Source: JABWBD01 sp040768665
GTDB taxonomy: Bacteria > Planctomycetota > Planctomycetia > Pirellulales > Thermoguttaceae
Length of the DNA: 44,139 bases
Assembly (NCBI GenBank): GCA_040768665.1
Contig: JAXGMN010000079.1
Coordinates: forward strand, 1 to 44,139
Reading direction: 5' to 3'
Shown: piece after piece, positions 18,177 to 25,921 of the stretch
Position numbering within the stretch: the stretch's first letter is position 1
Layout: every line of letters starts with the position of its first letter
Made by a program: the position numbers and the translations under genes
Notes under the pieces: generated by a model
Told to the model about the DNA's origin: nothing
What the model saw: only the letters and a program-made list of their open reading frames with translations
Databases searched by the model: none

Positions 18177-19754
18177 GTGAAGAAGAACGAAAACCGAACT
18201 ACTTCGACGAGGGGACTGCTGCACCGTTCCTCGGACGCTTTAAGACGGCGGTTGCGGCATGCTTGGCGCTCGCTCGCGCGTGGATATGGCGTTCCGCATG
18301 AAGAACTGGCGCTCGACTGGCTCCTGGCTGTCGATCGCGGCAAGGGTGTGCCGGGTCGTTCCGGCCAGTCGGCCGGCTGTCCGGGCTTGACGGGTGCCTT
18401 GCTCGAGACCCTGCTCGCCTGCGGTTGCCGCGACGAGGCGATTCGCTGGGCTCGATGGCTCGTCTCCATCCAACGCCCGGACGGTGCCATGCCCGACGTG
18501 CTCCGCGGTAGCAGTCTCTCGCCGCGCTGCACCGCCCAGGTGGCCGACGGACTGCTGACGATTCTGCCCGAGTTCCCCGAGGCGGAGCCGGCTGCCCGAA
18601 TGGCGTGTCAGTGGCTTTGCTCGCGGTGGCAGCGCGCGAAACCGCTCGGTGATTCCGCGCATCCATGGTCGAGCGAGTGCGACGAAGTGCTTCCATTGCT
18701 TCGTGCGGGCCGGCTGTGGCCGCAAACAGGCTGGCTGCTCGAAGCCCAGTCCATTGTCGACGCGTGGGCCGGTCCACGTGAAACGCCGTCGCCGCAATCC
18801 GTCTGTTGCTCGCAATCCTCCGCGCGGCGTGTCGAAACGCTCATTGCGATGGGGCGCGAAGAGACGGCGCGTGCCGTGATGGGCGAGGTTGCCACGCTTC
18901 AAAAAGGCAACGGCGGTCTTCGAGTTCCGGGCGGCACACTGCGCACCGCGCGTCTCGCCCAGTTGGCCGCGCTCTGGTACAAGCTGGGCGAGCAATGCCC
19001 GGCAGATGCTGCCCTCGTCTATCTTCAGCGCAAGCAGCGGCCCGGCGGCGAATTTCCTGCAATCGTCGGCGCTTGGCCTCGGGCGGCCTCGCGGGCGTGG
19101 GACGCCTGGGCCGCCAAGTACTATCTCGATGCGGCCTTGCTCCGCGTCGAGGTGGCGTTCCAAGCATGCTGGCAGCAGTTTCCCGACGCCATCGATCCGG
19201 TGGATGGCCGCATGGAGGCCGCGCGCCGCTGGATGGCCACGCTCCCGATGGCCGCGCGCGTGGCCGACGTCGGCTGTGGCAAGGGGCGTTTCCTCAGGCA
19301 CCTGAAGCGAGAATTCCCAGCCGCCGATTTCCTAGGGCTGGATGTCTCGCCGGCGATGCTCTCGTTCCTTCCTCCCGGCGTGCCGGCTCGCAAGGGCAGC
19401 ATCCTGAGGACCGGGCTCGCCGACGGCGCTCTCGACGGCGCTCTCACGGTCGAAACGCTCGAGCACTGCCTGGTTCCCCGGCGCGCGATCGCCGAGCTCT
19501 GCCGGATCGTCCGCCCCGGCGGCCGAGTCCTCGTCATCGACAAGGACCGCCGCAAACAACCTCTTTCCGAGCACGATCCTTGGGAGCGCTGGGTCACTGC
19601 CGGCGAATTGTCGAAGTGGCTTGCCCCGTTTTGCGAGGACATCGAGGTCTTCCATGTTCACCACCGCGAAGGTCGTCCCGCGAGCGACCTCTTTCTCGCC
19701 GCCACGGCAACGCGGCGATCCTCTCCGGCCTGCCGGCAGTCTGCCGAATCGTAA
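18177..19754 (+). CDS. Alpha-helical domain fused to SAM-dependent methyltransferase
   Basis: About 525 aa. The N-terminal 330 residues are helical repeats (LVSIQRPDGAMPDV; LIAMGREETARAVMGEVATLQKGNGGLRVPG; YLQRKQRPGGEFPAI) resembling the alpha-toroid of prenyltransferase/squalene-cyclase-like proteins. The C-terminal 200 are a class I methyltransferase with motif I VADVGCGKGRF, the acidic LGLDVS and the post-motif VRPGGRVLVIDKD. The start is uncertain: the frame is open from a GTG at 18000, but its first 59 residues look non-coding, so the GTG at 18177 is a guess with no good Shine-Dalgarno. It may modify a saccharide or lipid. The substrate is unknown. Confidence 0.7.
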   Translation: MKKNENRTTSTRGLLHRSSDALRRRLRHAWRSLARGYGVPHEELALDWLLAVDRGKGVPGRSGQSAGCPGLTGALLETLLACGCRDEAIRWARWLVSIQRPDGAMPDVLRGSSLSPRCTAQVADGLLTILPEFPEAEPAARMACQWLCSRWQRAKPLGDSAHPWSSECDEVLPLLRAGRLWPQTGWLLEAQSIVDAWAGPRETPSPQSVCCSQSSARRVETLIAMGREETARAVMGEVATLQKGNGGLRVPGGTLRTARLAQLAALWYKLGEQCPADAALVYLQRKQRPGGEFPAIVGAWPRAASRAWDAWAAKYYLDAALLRVEVAFQACWQQFPDAIDPVDGRMEAARRWMATLPMAARVADVGCGKGRFLRHLKREFPAADFLGLDVSPAMLSFLPPGVPARKGSILRTGLADGALDGALTVETLEHCLVPRRAIAELCRIVRPGGRVLVIDKDRRKQPLSEHDPWERWVTAGELSKWLAPFCEDIEVFHVHHREGRPASDLFLAATATRRSSPACRQSAES

Positions 19755-19904
19755 CTGCCGCTCGCCTAAGAGGCCCCCGCCCTCGCACTGGACCGCTTCC
19801 ATGGCATCGACTATCGTGGATGCTGCCGATCGAGACCGGCGCGCACGCCTTCCGTAGGTCGATCCACCACCAGCCACACCGACGTTTCAAAAGGGGGAAT
19901 GTCC

Positions 19905-21227
19905 ATGCCTGGCAAACCGAGCAACCGACGCCACTTCCTCAAGACCGCGGCTTCCACGCTGGCGGCTCCCACGTTGGTCCCGTCCAGCGTTCTGGCCGCC
20001 GCGGGCCGGCCCGGCGCCAACGATCGCATCTGCGTCGGCCTGATCGGCGCCGGCCACCGCTCCGAGGCCCTCATCCAGGAAAGCCCTGCCGACCTGAAGC
20101 TGGTGGCCGTGGCCGATTGCGACCGGCGGGCAATCGCCGATCGTCTTTCGAAATTCCGGAATTTCCAGGGATCGGTGGTCGCCGAAAAGTGTTCGCCATA
20201 CCAGGACTACCGCCGGATGCTCTCCGAGGAGAAGCTCGATGGCGTCTTCGTAGCTACCCCCACCCACGCCCGCGTCCTGATCTGTATTCATGCCATGCAG
20301 GCCGGACTCGATGTGTACGCGGAGAAGCCGCTCACGCTGACCATTGAGGAGGGGCAAATTCTTGCCCGCGCGGAGCGGAAATACCGAACCGTCTTTCAGG
20401 TCGGAACCCAGCAGCGATCGATCGCCATCAATAATTTCGGCAGCGATCTCATCCGCAACGGCGCGATCGGCAAGGTGCACACGGTGAAATGTCCCAACTT
20501 TCCCGGCCCTCGCCCGCTGCCGGATTGGCCGCCGCAGCCGACGCCGCCTGAAATGGACTGGGACCTCTGGTGCAATCAGGCTCCAAGGGTCCCCTTCAGC
20601 CCCGAGTTGCACCCCGGCCTCGGCCGCTGGGCCCGTTTCCGGCCTTTCTGCGGCTGGCTGGTCACCGGCTGGGTCCACGCCTTCGACCAGATCCAGCGAG
20701 CACTCGGAACCGACAACACAACGCCCGTGGAAATCTGGCCGGAAGAGCCCGGGCCGGATGGCCGTGTCTCAATGCGCTACGCCTCCGGAACGCTCCTGAA
20801 GCTGGACATGCCGGAGGACAAAGGTCCCCGGATGGGCGGAATCTTCATCGGAGAGAAAGGCAAGATCGAGATCAACCGCAACCGACTGGCTGCCAATCCG
20901 CCGGAACTGATCCGGGAAGCCCCGCCCCCCGCGGATAAATCGGAATACGCCAGCGTGTCGCGCGAACACATCGGCAACTGGGTCCACTGCATGCGGACCC
21001 GCGGGACCCCGGTTGCCACGGCAGCAATCGGGCATCGCAGCACGACGATCTGCCACTTGATCAACATTTGTCGCGAACTGGGCCGCAAGCTGCGATGGGA
21101 TCCCGTCAGGGAGGAGTTCATCGCTGACGACGAGGCCAACGCACTCCGATCCCGGTCTCGCCGCAAAGGCTATGAGCTGCCCGAGATTTCCGCGAGTCTT
21201 CGGTTAACAGCATCACCAGATGGGTAG
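19905..21227 (+). CDS. Gfo/Idh/MocA family oxidoreductase, Tat-exported
   Basis: A 440-aa NAD(P)-dependent sugar or cyclitol oxidoreductase-like protein. A twin-arginine signal opens it (NRRHFLKTAAST, then Ala-rich to about residue 33). The Rossmann fold has VGLIGAGHR (44-52), ATPTHAR and the diagnostic EKP at 140-142. The C-terminal domain includes the FRPFCGWLVTGWVHAFDQIQRALG segment typical of planctomycete secreted members. Two ATGs are possible; GGGGG at 19893-19897 sits 7 nt before 19905 and only 1 nt before 19899, so 19905 is chosen. The 3' end overlaps the opposing 107-aa gene by 110 nt. Confidence 0.9.
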   Translation: MPGKPSNRRHFLKTAASTLAAPTLVPSSVLAAAGRPGANDRICVGLIGAGHRSEALIQESPADLKLVAVADCDRRAIADRLSKFRNFQGSVVAEKCSPYQDYRRMLSEEKLDGVFVATPTHARVLICIHAMQAGLDVYAEKPLTLTIEEGQILARAERKYRTVFQVGTQQRSIAINNFGSDLIRNGAIGKVHTVKCPNFPGPRPLPDWPPQPTPPEMDWDLWCNQAPRVPFSPELHPGLGRWARFRPFCGWLVTGWVHAFDQIQRALGTDNTTPVEIWPEEPGPDGRVSMRYASGTLLKLDMPEDKGPRMGGIFIGEKGKIEINRNRLAANPPELIREAPPPADKSEYASVSREHIGNWVHCMRTRGTPVATAAIGHRSTTICHLINICRELGRKLRWDPVREEFIADDEANALRSRSRRKGYELPEISASLRLTASPDG

Positions 21228-21441
21228 CCTGTCCATCGATCACCTCCACGCGACGAGACTGGAAATTACGGCGGAGAAAGTGGTGATATCCGCCAGGTGA
21301 CGCTCGAAGTAACTCAAACGAGCTGCGCTGCAGTTGGACGAAGCGAGCGAGCCGTTGTTCAGGAGACTCGTTGCTCCGCATTCTGCGCGCGAAGCCTGCG
21401 CGTTTTTCAAAGGCGGCTGAAATCTCGTTGTCGTTTGCCAT
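21118..21441 (-). CDS. Hypothetical protein, 107 aa, possibly truncated
   Basis: The first 70 residues look real: a charged helical protein (MANDNEISAAFEKRAGF; ESPEQRLARFVQLQRSSFELLRASPGGYHHFLRRNFQSRRVEV). It resembles small proteins I have seen encoded beside nucleotidyltransferase-type genes in toxin-antitoxin-like pairs, but no partner is present. The last 35 residues run antisense through the 3' end of the Gfo/Idh/MocA gene and look random, so the frame may have lost its native end. It has no clear Shine-Dalgarno and starts 13 nt from repeat B3. Treat it as an orphan remnant. Confidence 0.45.
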   Translation of the reverse strand: MANDNEISAAFEKRAGFARRMRSNESPEQRLARFVQLQRSSFELLRASPGGYHHFLRRNFQSRRVEVIDGQATHLVMLLTEDSRKSRAAHSLCGETGIGVRWPRRQR

Positions 21442-21454
21442 ACGTAGAACCCCT

Positions 21455-21579
21455 GTAACCGTTCACGCCCACGGATGAGAGGGGGACAGGTCGATGTTTT
21501 CGGCCAACGTCATTGACGCCAAGACTCCCGAATTGCCCGAAAAATGGACCAGTCCCCGGCCGTGTGCGTGAACGGTTAC
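21455..21579. repeat. Palindromic mobile repeat family B, copy 3
   Basis: A 125-bp element with intact ends GTAACCGTTCACG and CGTGAACGGTTAC and the inner TTTTCGGCCAA/CCGAAAAATGG pair. GAACCCCT abuts it on the left (21447-21454) and recurs on the right at 21585-21592, offset by 5 nt. That could be a disturbed target duplication or chance. Confidence 0.85.
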
Positions 21580-21732
21580 TTCCTGAACCCCTTGACTCCT
21601 TAATTCTTCGGGACTTAAACTCGGCGCCTGTGGGAAATCAAATTTCCCGCCACTCACTACCATGAAGACCTTGCGCAAGCCGCGGTCGCATCCCCCGAGC
21701 ACCTTCCCTGACTCACCTTTGGAGCAACCGAC

Positions 21733-23445
21733 ATGAAATGCACCGTGATCACGGTCGCCGTCTTGTTGCTGATTCCTCCGGCCGACTCGCCGGCCTCGGA
21801 GAAACCGCTGAACGTCGTCAACGGCGACTTCAGCGACCTTGCCGGACTTGCGCAAGGCCGCGACGGCTGGTATGGCGGACTGCCGAAGGGATGGCGAGGT
21901 TCGGAGAACACCTACGCCGTCCACACCACCCGCGGCACGACCCCGCCGGTCTGCAATGTCTCGACGCTGGGCTTTTTTCGCCAGAACGTCGGTGTCCTGG
22001 CCAAGACTTCGGATGTCGCGCTCACGTTTGATGTCTCCGAACCGTGGCAAAGCGACGTGGTCCTGAAGGCCTCGATCCTCGACGGAAACCTTACGCAGTT
22101 GGCGGCCGGCGATTTCCCAGCCGGCAGCAGGCAGAGCCTCCAAGCGAGGAACGTTCCGGCGGGCACGTCTGTCATCATCGCCTTTCAGGCCGCCCAAGCC
22201 ACGCCGGGGCTGGACAACGTTGCCCTGGCGGTTCGGGAAACCGGCTCGGCCGCGCCCGCCGCGCCGCCCGCCGATACCGGCCCGAGGATCACGGTCGCCA
22301 GTTACTACTTCGGCAACTACCACCCCGGCGACCCGCGCAACGAGAAGAACAAAGGCAAAGGCTGGTCGGAATGGGAGCTGGTCAAGGCGGCCAGGCCGCG
22401 TTTTCCCGGGCATAGCCAGCCCAAGGTGCCGCTCTGGGGATACGCCGATGAATCGGACCCGAAAGCGATGGAGCAGAAGATCGCCGCCGCCGCCGATCAC
22501 GGCATCGATGCGTTCATCTTCGATTGGTACTACTACAACGACGGCCCGTTCCTCGACCGCCCGATCGACATCGGCTTCCTGAAGGCCGGGAACAACGCCC
22601 GCTTGAAGTTCGCTTTCATGTGGGCCAACCACGATTGGCAGGAAATCCACCCGTACCGGCGCGGAGCGGAGCGCAAGGTCCTCTATCCCGGACGGGTGAC
22701 GCCGGAGAGCTTTGACAAGATCTGCGATCACGTCATCCGCTCCTACTTCCAGCATCCGTCCTACTGGCGGATCGACGGGCGGCCCTACTTTTCGTTCTAC
22801 GATCTGACCGCGCTGCTGGACAGCTTCGGCAGCGTCGAAGCGACGCGGGCGGCGCTCGACAAGTTCCGCGCCAAAGCGGTGGCCGCCGGCCTGCCGGGGC
22901 TGCACTTGAACGCCGTCGTGTGGGGCCGGCCCATCCTGCCCGGCGAGAAGAAGCCCGCGGATGCCGCGAAGCTGGTCAAAGACCTCGCGTTCGACTCGGT
23001 CACCTCCTACGTATGGATCCACCACGTGGGACTGCCGAAGCTTCAGACCGACTACAACGAGGTCCGCGACGCCTACTTCAGCTACTGGAACGAGGCCGAG
23101 CGCAAGTTCGGCGTGCCTTACTTCCCGAACGTCACCATGGGGTGGGACTCGAGTCCCCGCGCCCACCAGGACGATGAGTTTGGCAACTTCGGCTACCCGT
23201 TCACCAATACCATCGGCGGCAACACACCGGGGCGGTTCAAGGAGGCGTTGGAGATGGCCAAGCGCCGCCTCCTGTCGAAGCCGGGTGGCCCGCGGATCCT
23301 GAACATCAACTGCTGGAACGAATGGACCGAAGGCAGCTACCTGGAGCCCGATAGCGTAAACGGCATGAAGTACCTCGAAGCGGTCCGCGACGTCTTCAGT
23401 ACGGCCGGCACGGAGAAAGGAGGAGTCGTGCGGCCAGTGCCTTAG
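21733..23445 (+). CDS. GH99/WbsX-like glycoside hydrolase domain protein, secreted
   Basis: A 570-aa exported protein. It has a signal peptide at 1-22 and a beta-sandwich module at 25-170 (VVNGDFSD...WYGGLPKGWRG; ATPGLDNVALAV). The catalytic region (180-560) has the WbsX/GH99-like pattern: VASYYFGNYHPGDPRN, DAFIFDWYYYNDG, FMWANHDW and the terminal INCWNEWTEGSYLEPD. GH99 enzymes are endo-mannosidases, and WbsX-like proteins are found in glycan gene clusters. GGAG lies 9 nt before the ATG. A strong hairpin follows the stop. It likely acts on mannose-type polysaccharides, but specificity is inferred only from the fold. Confidence 0.8.
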   Translation: MKCTVITVAVLLLIPPADSPASEKPLNVVNGDFSDLAGLAQGRDGWYGGLPKGWRGSENTYAVHTTRGTTPPVCNVSTLGFFRQNVGVLAKTSDVALTFDVSEPWQSDVVLKASILDGNLTQLAAGDFPAGSRQSLQARNVPAGTSVIIAFQAAQATPGLDNVALAVRETGSAAPAAPPADTGPRITVASYYFGNYHPGDPRNEKNKGKGWSEWELVKAARPRFPGHSQPKVPLWGYADESDPKAMEQKIAAAADHGIDAFIFDWYYYNDGPFLDRPIDIGFLKAGNNARLKFAFMWANHDWQEIHPYRRGAERKVLYPGRVTPESFDKICDHVIRSYFQHPSYWRIDGRPYFSFYDLTALLDSFGSVEATRAALDKFRAKAVAAGLPGLHLNAVVWGRPILPGEKKPADAAKLVKDLAFDSVTSYVWIHHVGLPKLQTDYNEVRDAYFSYWNEAERKFGVPYFPNVTMGWDSSPRAHQDDEFGNFGYPFTNTIGGNTPGRFKEALEMAKRRLLSKPGGPRILNINCWNEWTEGSYLEPDSVNGMKYLEAVRDVFSTAGTEKGGVVRPVP

Positions 23446-23455
23446 CCAATAGCAA

Positions 23456-23487
23456 GCCCCCGCGGCATGGGCAAATGCCGCGGGGGC
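23456..23487. terminator. Strong 13-bp GC hairpin, bidirectional terminator
   Basis: GCCCCCGCGGCAT and its exact complement enclose the 6-nt loop GGGCAA. It lies 10 nt after the GH99-like stop and 28 nt from the stop of the converging oxidoreductase. There is no U-run on either strand, so release may need Rho or another factor. Confidence 0.7.
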
Positions 23488-23515
23488 GGAATTCGGCGGC
23501 GCTGCGCCGAACGTG

Positions 23516-24538
23516 CTATTTCCGCTCGGCGTTCTTCTTCCGCGCCTCGTCGATAACGCTCTGGATCGTTGCCGGCTTGCCGTTGGCGGCCTTGCTCGCA
23601 TCGGCCGCTTCCATGAAGGCGAGGATTTCGATCGTCTCTTCCGCGCTGACCGGCGGCTCGCCTGTCTTGAAGAACCTGGCGATTCGCTCCACGAGCGGCT
23701 GGTAGCCTTCGTACTTGCCGACCTGCTCGATCGCCTTGGTGCCGAACACGGTCGCCCCGTAGCTGTGTTTTCCGCTCCGGGTTCCGCGGAACGTTCCGAT
23801 CCGGCCGTCTTTCCAGACGCCGACGACAAAATCGGTGCCTTCCGTATGGGTGCGGCTGACCGATTCGCAGCCGCTCCCCATCACCGTGAAGAGTGCCTCC
23901 ACGCCATGGATGCCGTACCAGAACAGGTCGGGATGATGCTCCTCCAGGCTGCACGGGCTGAAGGCGTCGCAGCCGATCACTTCACCGACCGGCGACTTGC
24001 CCTGGCGGATATCCTGCAGCCCGGACGCGTATCGCAGAGACGAGCTGGAAAACACCGGGGTGCCCGCCTCTTTGGCCAGCCGGAAGATTTCCATGCCGTC
24101 GGCCAGCGAACCGGCCATCGGCTTGTCGATAAACATCGGCTTCTTGGCGGCGATCACCGGCCTGGCCTGCTCGAGATGCGGCCGCCCGTCGACGCTCTCC
24201 AAAAGCACGGCGTCCACGTGCTTGAGCATTTCGTCGATCGAGTCGTAGATCGTGATTCCTTGCTTCTTGAGATCTTCCGTGAACTTCCCGACCCGGTCCC
24301 AACTGCTCGAGATATCGGGGCTCCCGCCGGGATAGCCCGCAACCACTTGAACGTCGGCCAGGTCGCCTTGCGCGGCGGGGTCGTTCATGCACTTGGTAAA
24401 CGCCATCACGTGCGACGTGTCCAGCCCGATGATTCCCACGCGGATCGGCTTCTTCGCTTCCGCGCCGTGTACCGCGCCGGCCAGTCCGACAATCGCCGCG
24501 ACAAGGGCGGCAGCCATACCCTGAAAACGCAAACGCAT
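23516..24538 (-). CDS. Gfo/Idh/MocA family oxidoreductase, secreted
   Basis: A 340-aa protein with a Sec-type signal (about 1-26, ending VHGAEA), then a Rossmann fold (IRVGIIGLDTSHVMAF) in which the third glycine of the usual GxGxxG is replaced. The lysine motif is FIDKPMAGS, and the C-terminal part includes FWYGIHGVEALFTVMG, a common pattern in this planctomycete subgroup. An in-frame TTG at 24553 is possible, but GGAG sits 7 nt before the ATG at 24538. The isomerase-like gene is just upstream on the same strand (68-nt gap), so the two are likely co-transcribed. The substrate is unknown. Confidence 0.85.
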   Translation of the reverse strand: MRLRFQGMAAALVAAIVGLAGAVHGAEAKKPIRVGIIGLDTSHVMAFTKCMNDPAAQGDLADVQVVAGYPGGSPDISSSWDRVGKFTEDLKKQGITIYDSIDEMLKHVDAVLLESVDGRPHLEQARPVIAAKKPMFIDKPMAGSLADGMEIFRLAKEAGTPVFSSSSLRYASGLQDIRQGKSPVGEVIGCDAFSPCSLEEHHPDLFWYGIHGVEALFTVMGSGCESVSRTHTEGTDFVVGVWKDGRIGTFRGTRSGKHSYGATVFGTKAIEQVGKYEGYQPLVERIARFFKTGEPPVSAEETIEILAFMEAADASKAANGKPATIQSVIDEARKKNAERK

Positions 24539-24606
24539 GCTAGTCTCCTTCAAAGAAGTTGGTCTTTATTTCTTGAAGTATTTTCTCAGGATCTCCTCGG
24601 ACGATC

Positions 24607-25572
24607 CTACTTGCCGGAAAAAATCAAATCGAGCCGTTTGCTCTTCTCTTCCAACGAGAGTCCGCCGCTTCCTTCGATCGTCATGAAATCGCTGTAGCCG
24701 ATATCTTCGAGGGCCTTTCGAACGGCCGGCCAGTCGACGCTCCCCTCGCGAATGTCGACGAACTTCCCGCCGTGGCCGTCGGGGTTGAGTTGGAAATCCT
24801 TCACGTGGCATTTCACGATCAACTTGCCCAGCGTCCGGATCCACTGTTCCGACGGGGCGTATTTTACATGGTTGCCGATATCGTAGTAGGCCTGGACCCA
24901 GGGGCTGTCGAACGAGGCGACGAACGTCTTGAACAGGGCCGGCTTCACCCAGAGGTTGTTCCAGACGTTTTCCAGGGCAATCACGACGCCCGCCTTCTCG
25001 GCCACCGGGATCAACTTGGCGACCGCCTCGCGCGAGGCTTTCGTGGCGTAATTCTGCGCCTCGATATACTCCCGGTACTTCGAGTTGTCCCCGGCAGCGA
25101 CCTTTTCGACCATGCCGGTCTTCTCGTCGAACTCGATTTCAAACTCCCAGGCCTCCGGCATCGGCATGCCGCCGACCTTGCACGGGACCAGCAGCACGGC
25201 GTCGGCGCCGTAGGCACCCGCCGCCTTCAGCGACGACTCGACCGCGGCAAGATCCTCGGCCACCTTGCTGCCGTCGGGGCTGTTGAAATTGGCCCAGCCG
25301 AACAGGAGGGAGTGGATCCGCATTCCGATCTTCTCGGCCATCTTGCGAGCCGCGGCGGCGTCTTCAACCGACGCGTTCCGGTCGTTCGACTCGATCCCGT
25401 CGAAACCAGCGGCTTTCCAACTCGTGAGGGTTTCTTTGTCGGGCTTGCCGATCAGGGCCTTCTTGAGCGTTGTCCGGTACTCAGCGGCGGGCAGCCGACC
25501 GGCAACCAGCATTCCGGCGCCGAGCGCCGCCGAGGCAGTGAGGAATTCGCGACGGTGGCAGCGGTAGGTCAT
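24607..25572 (-). CDS. Sugar phosphate isomerase/epimerase-like TIM barrel, Tat-exported
   Basis: A 321-aa protein of the xylose-isomerase-like AP-endonuclease-2 barrel fold. A twin-arginine signal opens it (CHRREFLTASAALGAG). Candidate metal ligands occur in the right order: Glu in VIALENVWNN, Asp in YYDIGNH, His in VKCHVKDF and Glu in MTIEGSGG. Such proteins isomerise or epimerise keto-sugars or cyclitols and often pair with Gfo/Idh/MocA enzymes, as here. The ATG at 25572 lies 9 nt after GGAG; the ATG at 25578 is only 3 nt away and less likely. Confidence 0.85.
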   Translation of the reverse strand: MTYRCHRREFLTASAALGAGMLVAGRLPAAEYRTTLKKALIGKPDKETLTSWKAAGFDGIESNDRNASVEDAAAARKMAEKIGMRIHSLLFGWANFNSPDGSKVAEDLAAVESSLKAAGAYGADAVLLVPCKVGGMPMPEAWEFEIEFDEKTGMVEKVAAGDNSKYREYIEAQNYATKASREAVAKLIPVAEKAGVVIALENVWNNLWVKPALFKTFVASFDSPWVQAYYDIGNHVKYAPSEQWIRTLGKLIVKCHVKDFQLNPDGHGGKFVDIREGSVDWPAVRKALEDIGYSDFMTIEGSGGLSLEEKSKRLDLIFSGK

Positions 25573-25672
25573 GAGCATCGTCTCCGGTGGTGGTATCAGA
25601 GGGGTGGTAAGGGAGGCAGGCCATCATTGTGCAGCCCCAGTATGTCACACCGGTATCGTAGGGTCAAATCGG

Positions 25673-25707
25673 GTAACCGTTCACGGGGCCGAAGAGAGGG
25701 GGACAGG
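25673..25707. repeat. Family B palindromic repeat, left-half fragment
   Basis: The left terminal repeat GTAACCGTTCACG and the following GGGCCGAAGAGAGGGGGACAGG are intact, then the sequence changes abruptly to an unrelated tandem repeat (25707-25830). The right half is absent. 25573-25672 upstream shows nothing recognisable. Confidence 0.75.
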
Positions 25708-25830
25708 CTAGCCGGGGAACCTCGTTCACCTGCCGGGCGAGCCGGCAGGGGTCTTGGGGCGCGGCAGCTTGAGGCTAGCAGGGCAACCTTGTTCACCTGC
25801 CGGGCGAGCCGGCAGGGGTCTGGGGCGCGG
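25707..25830. repeat. Two tandem 57-58-bp copies with internal hairpin
   Basis: Copy one (25707-25764) and copy two (25774-25830) both begin GCTAGC and end GGGGCGCGG, and differ at a few positions. Each holds an 8-bp hairpin, CCTGCCGG-GCGAG-CCGGCAGG. Two units only, with a 9-nt spacer, so this is not a CRISPR array. It lies downstream of the thiamine-diphosphate enzyme gene and could form its 3' end. Confidence 0.75.
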
Positions 25831-25921
25831 TTTCCATGCTACAGACTCAAAAACTGCCGAGGCCGTGCGCGACGTGCACGCACGACTTCGGCTTGCGGTC
25901 AAAGAGCGATAGCACCGCCGA

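Noticed and set aside
21463..23829. 788-aa minus-strand open frame antisense to the GH99-like gene
   Set aside because: Its translation is Arg/Gly/Val-rich without domains, while the plus strand has a clear signal peptide and WbsX motifs. Long antisense frames are expected in GC-rich coding DNA.
25707..25830. Possible CRISPR array
   Set aside because: There are only two units, with a 9-nt spacer and a 57-58-bp unit, and no cas genes nearby.
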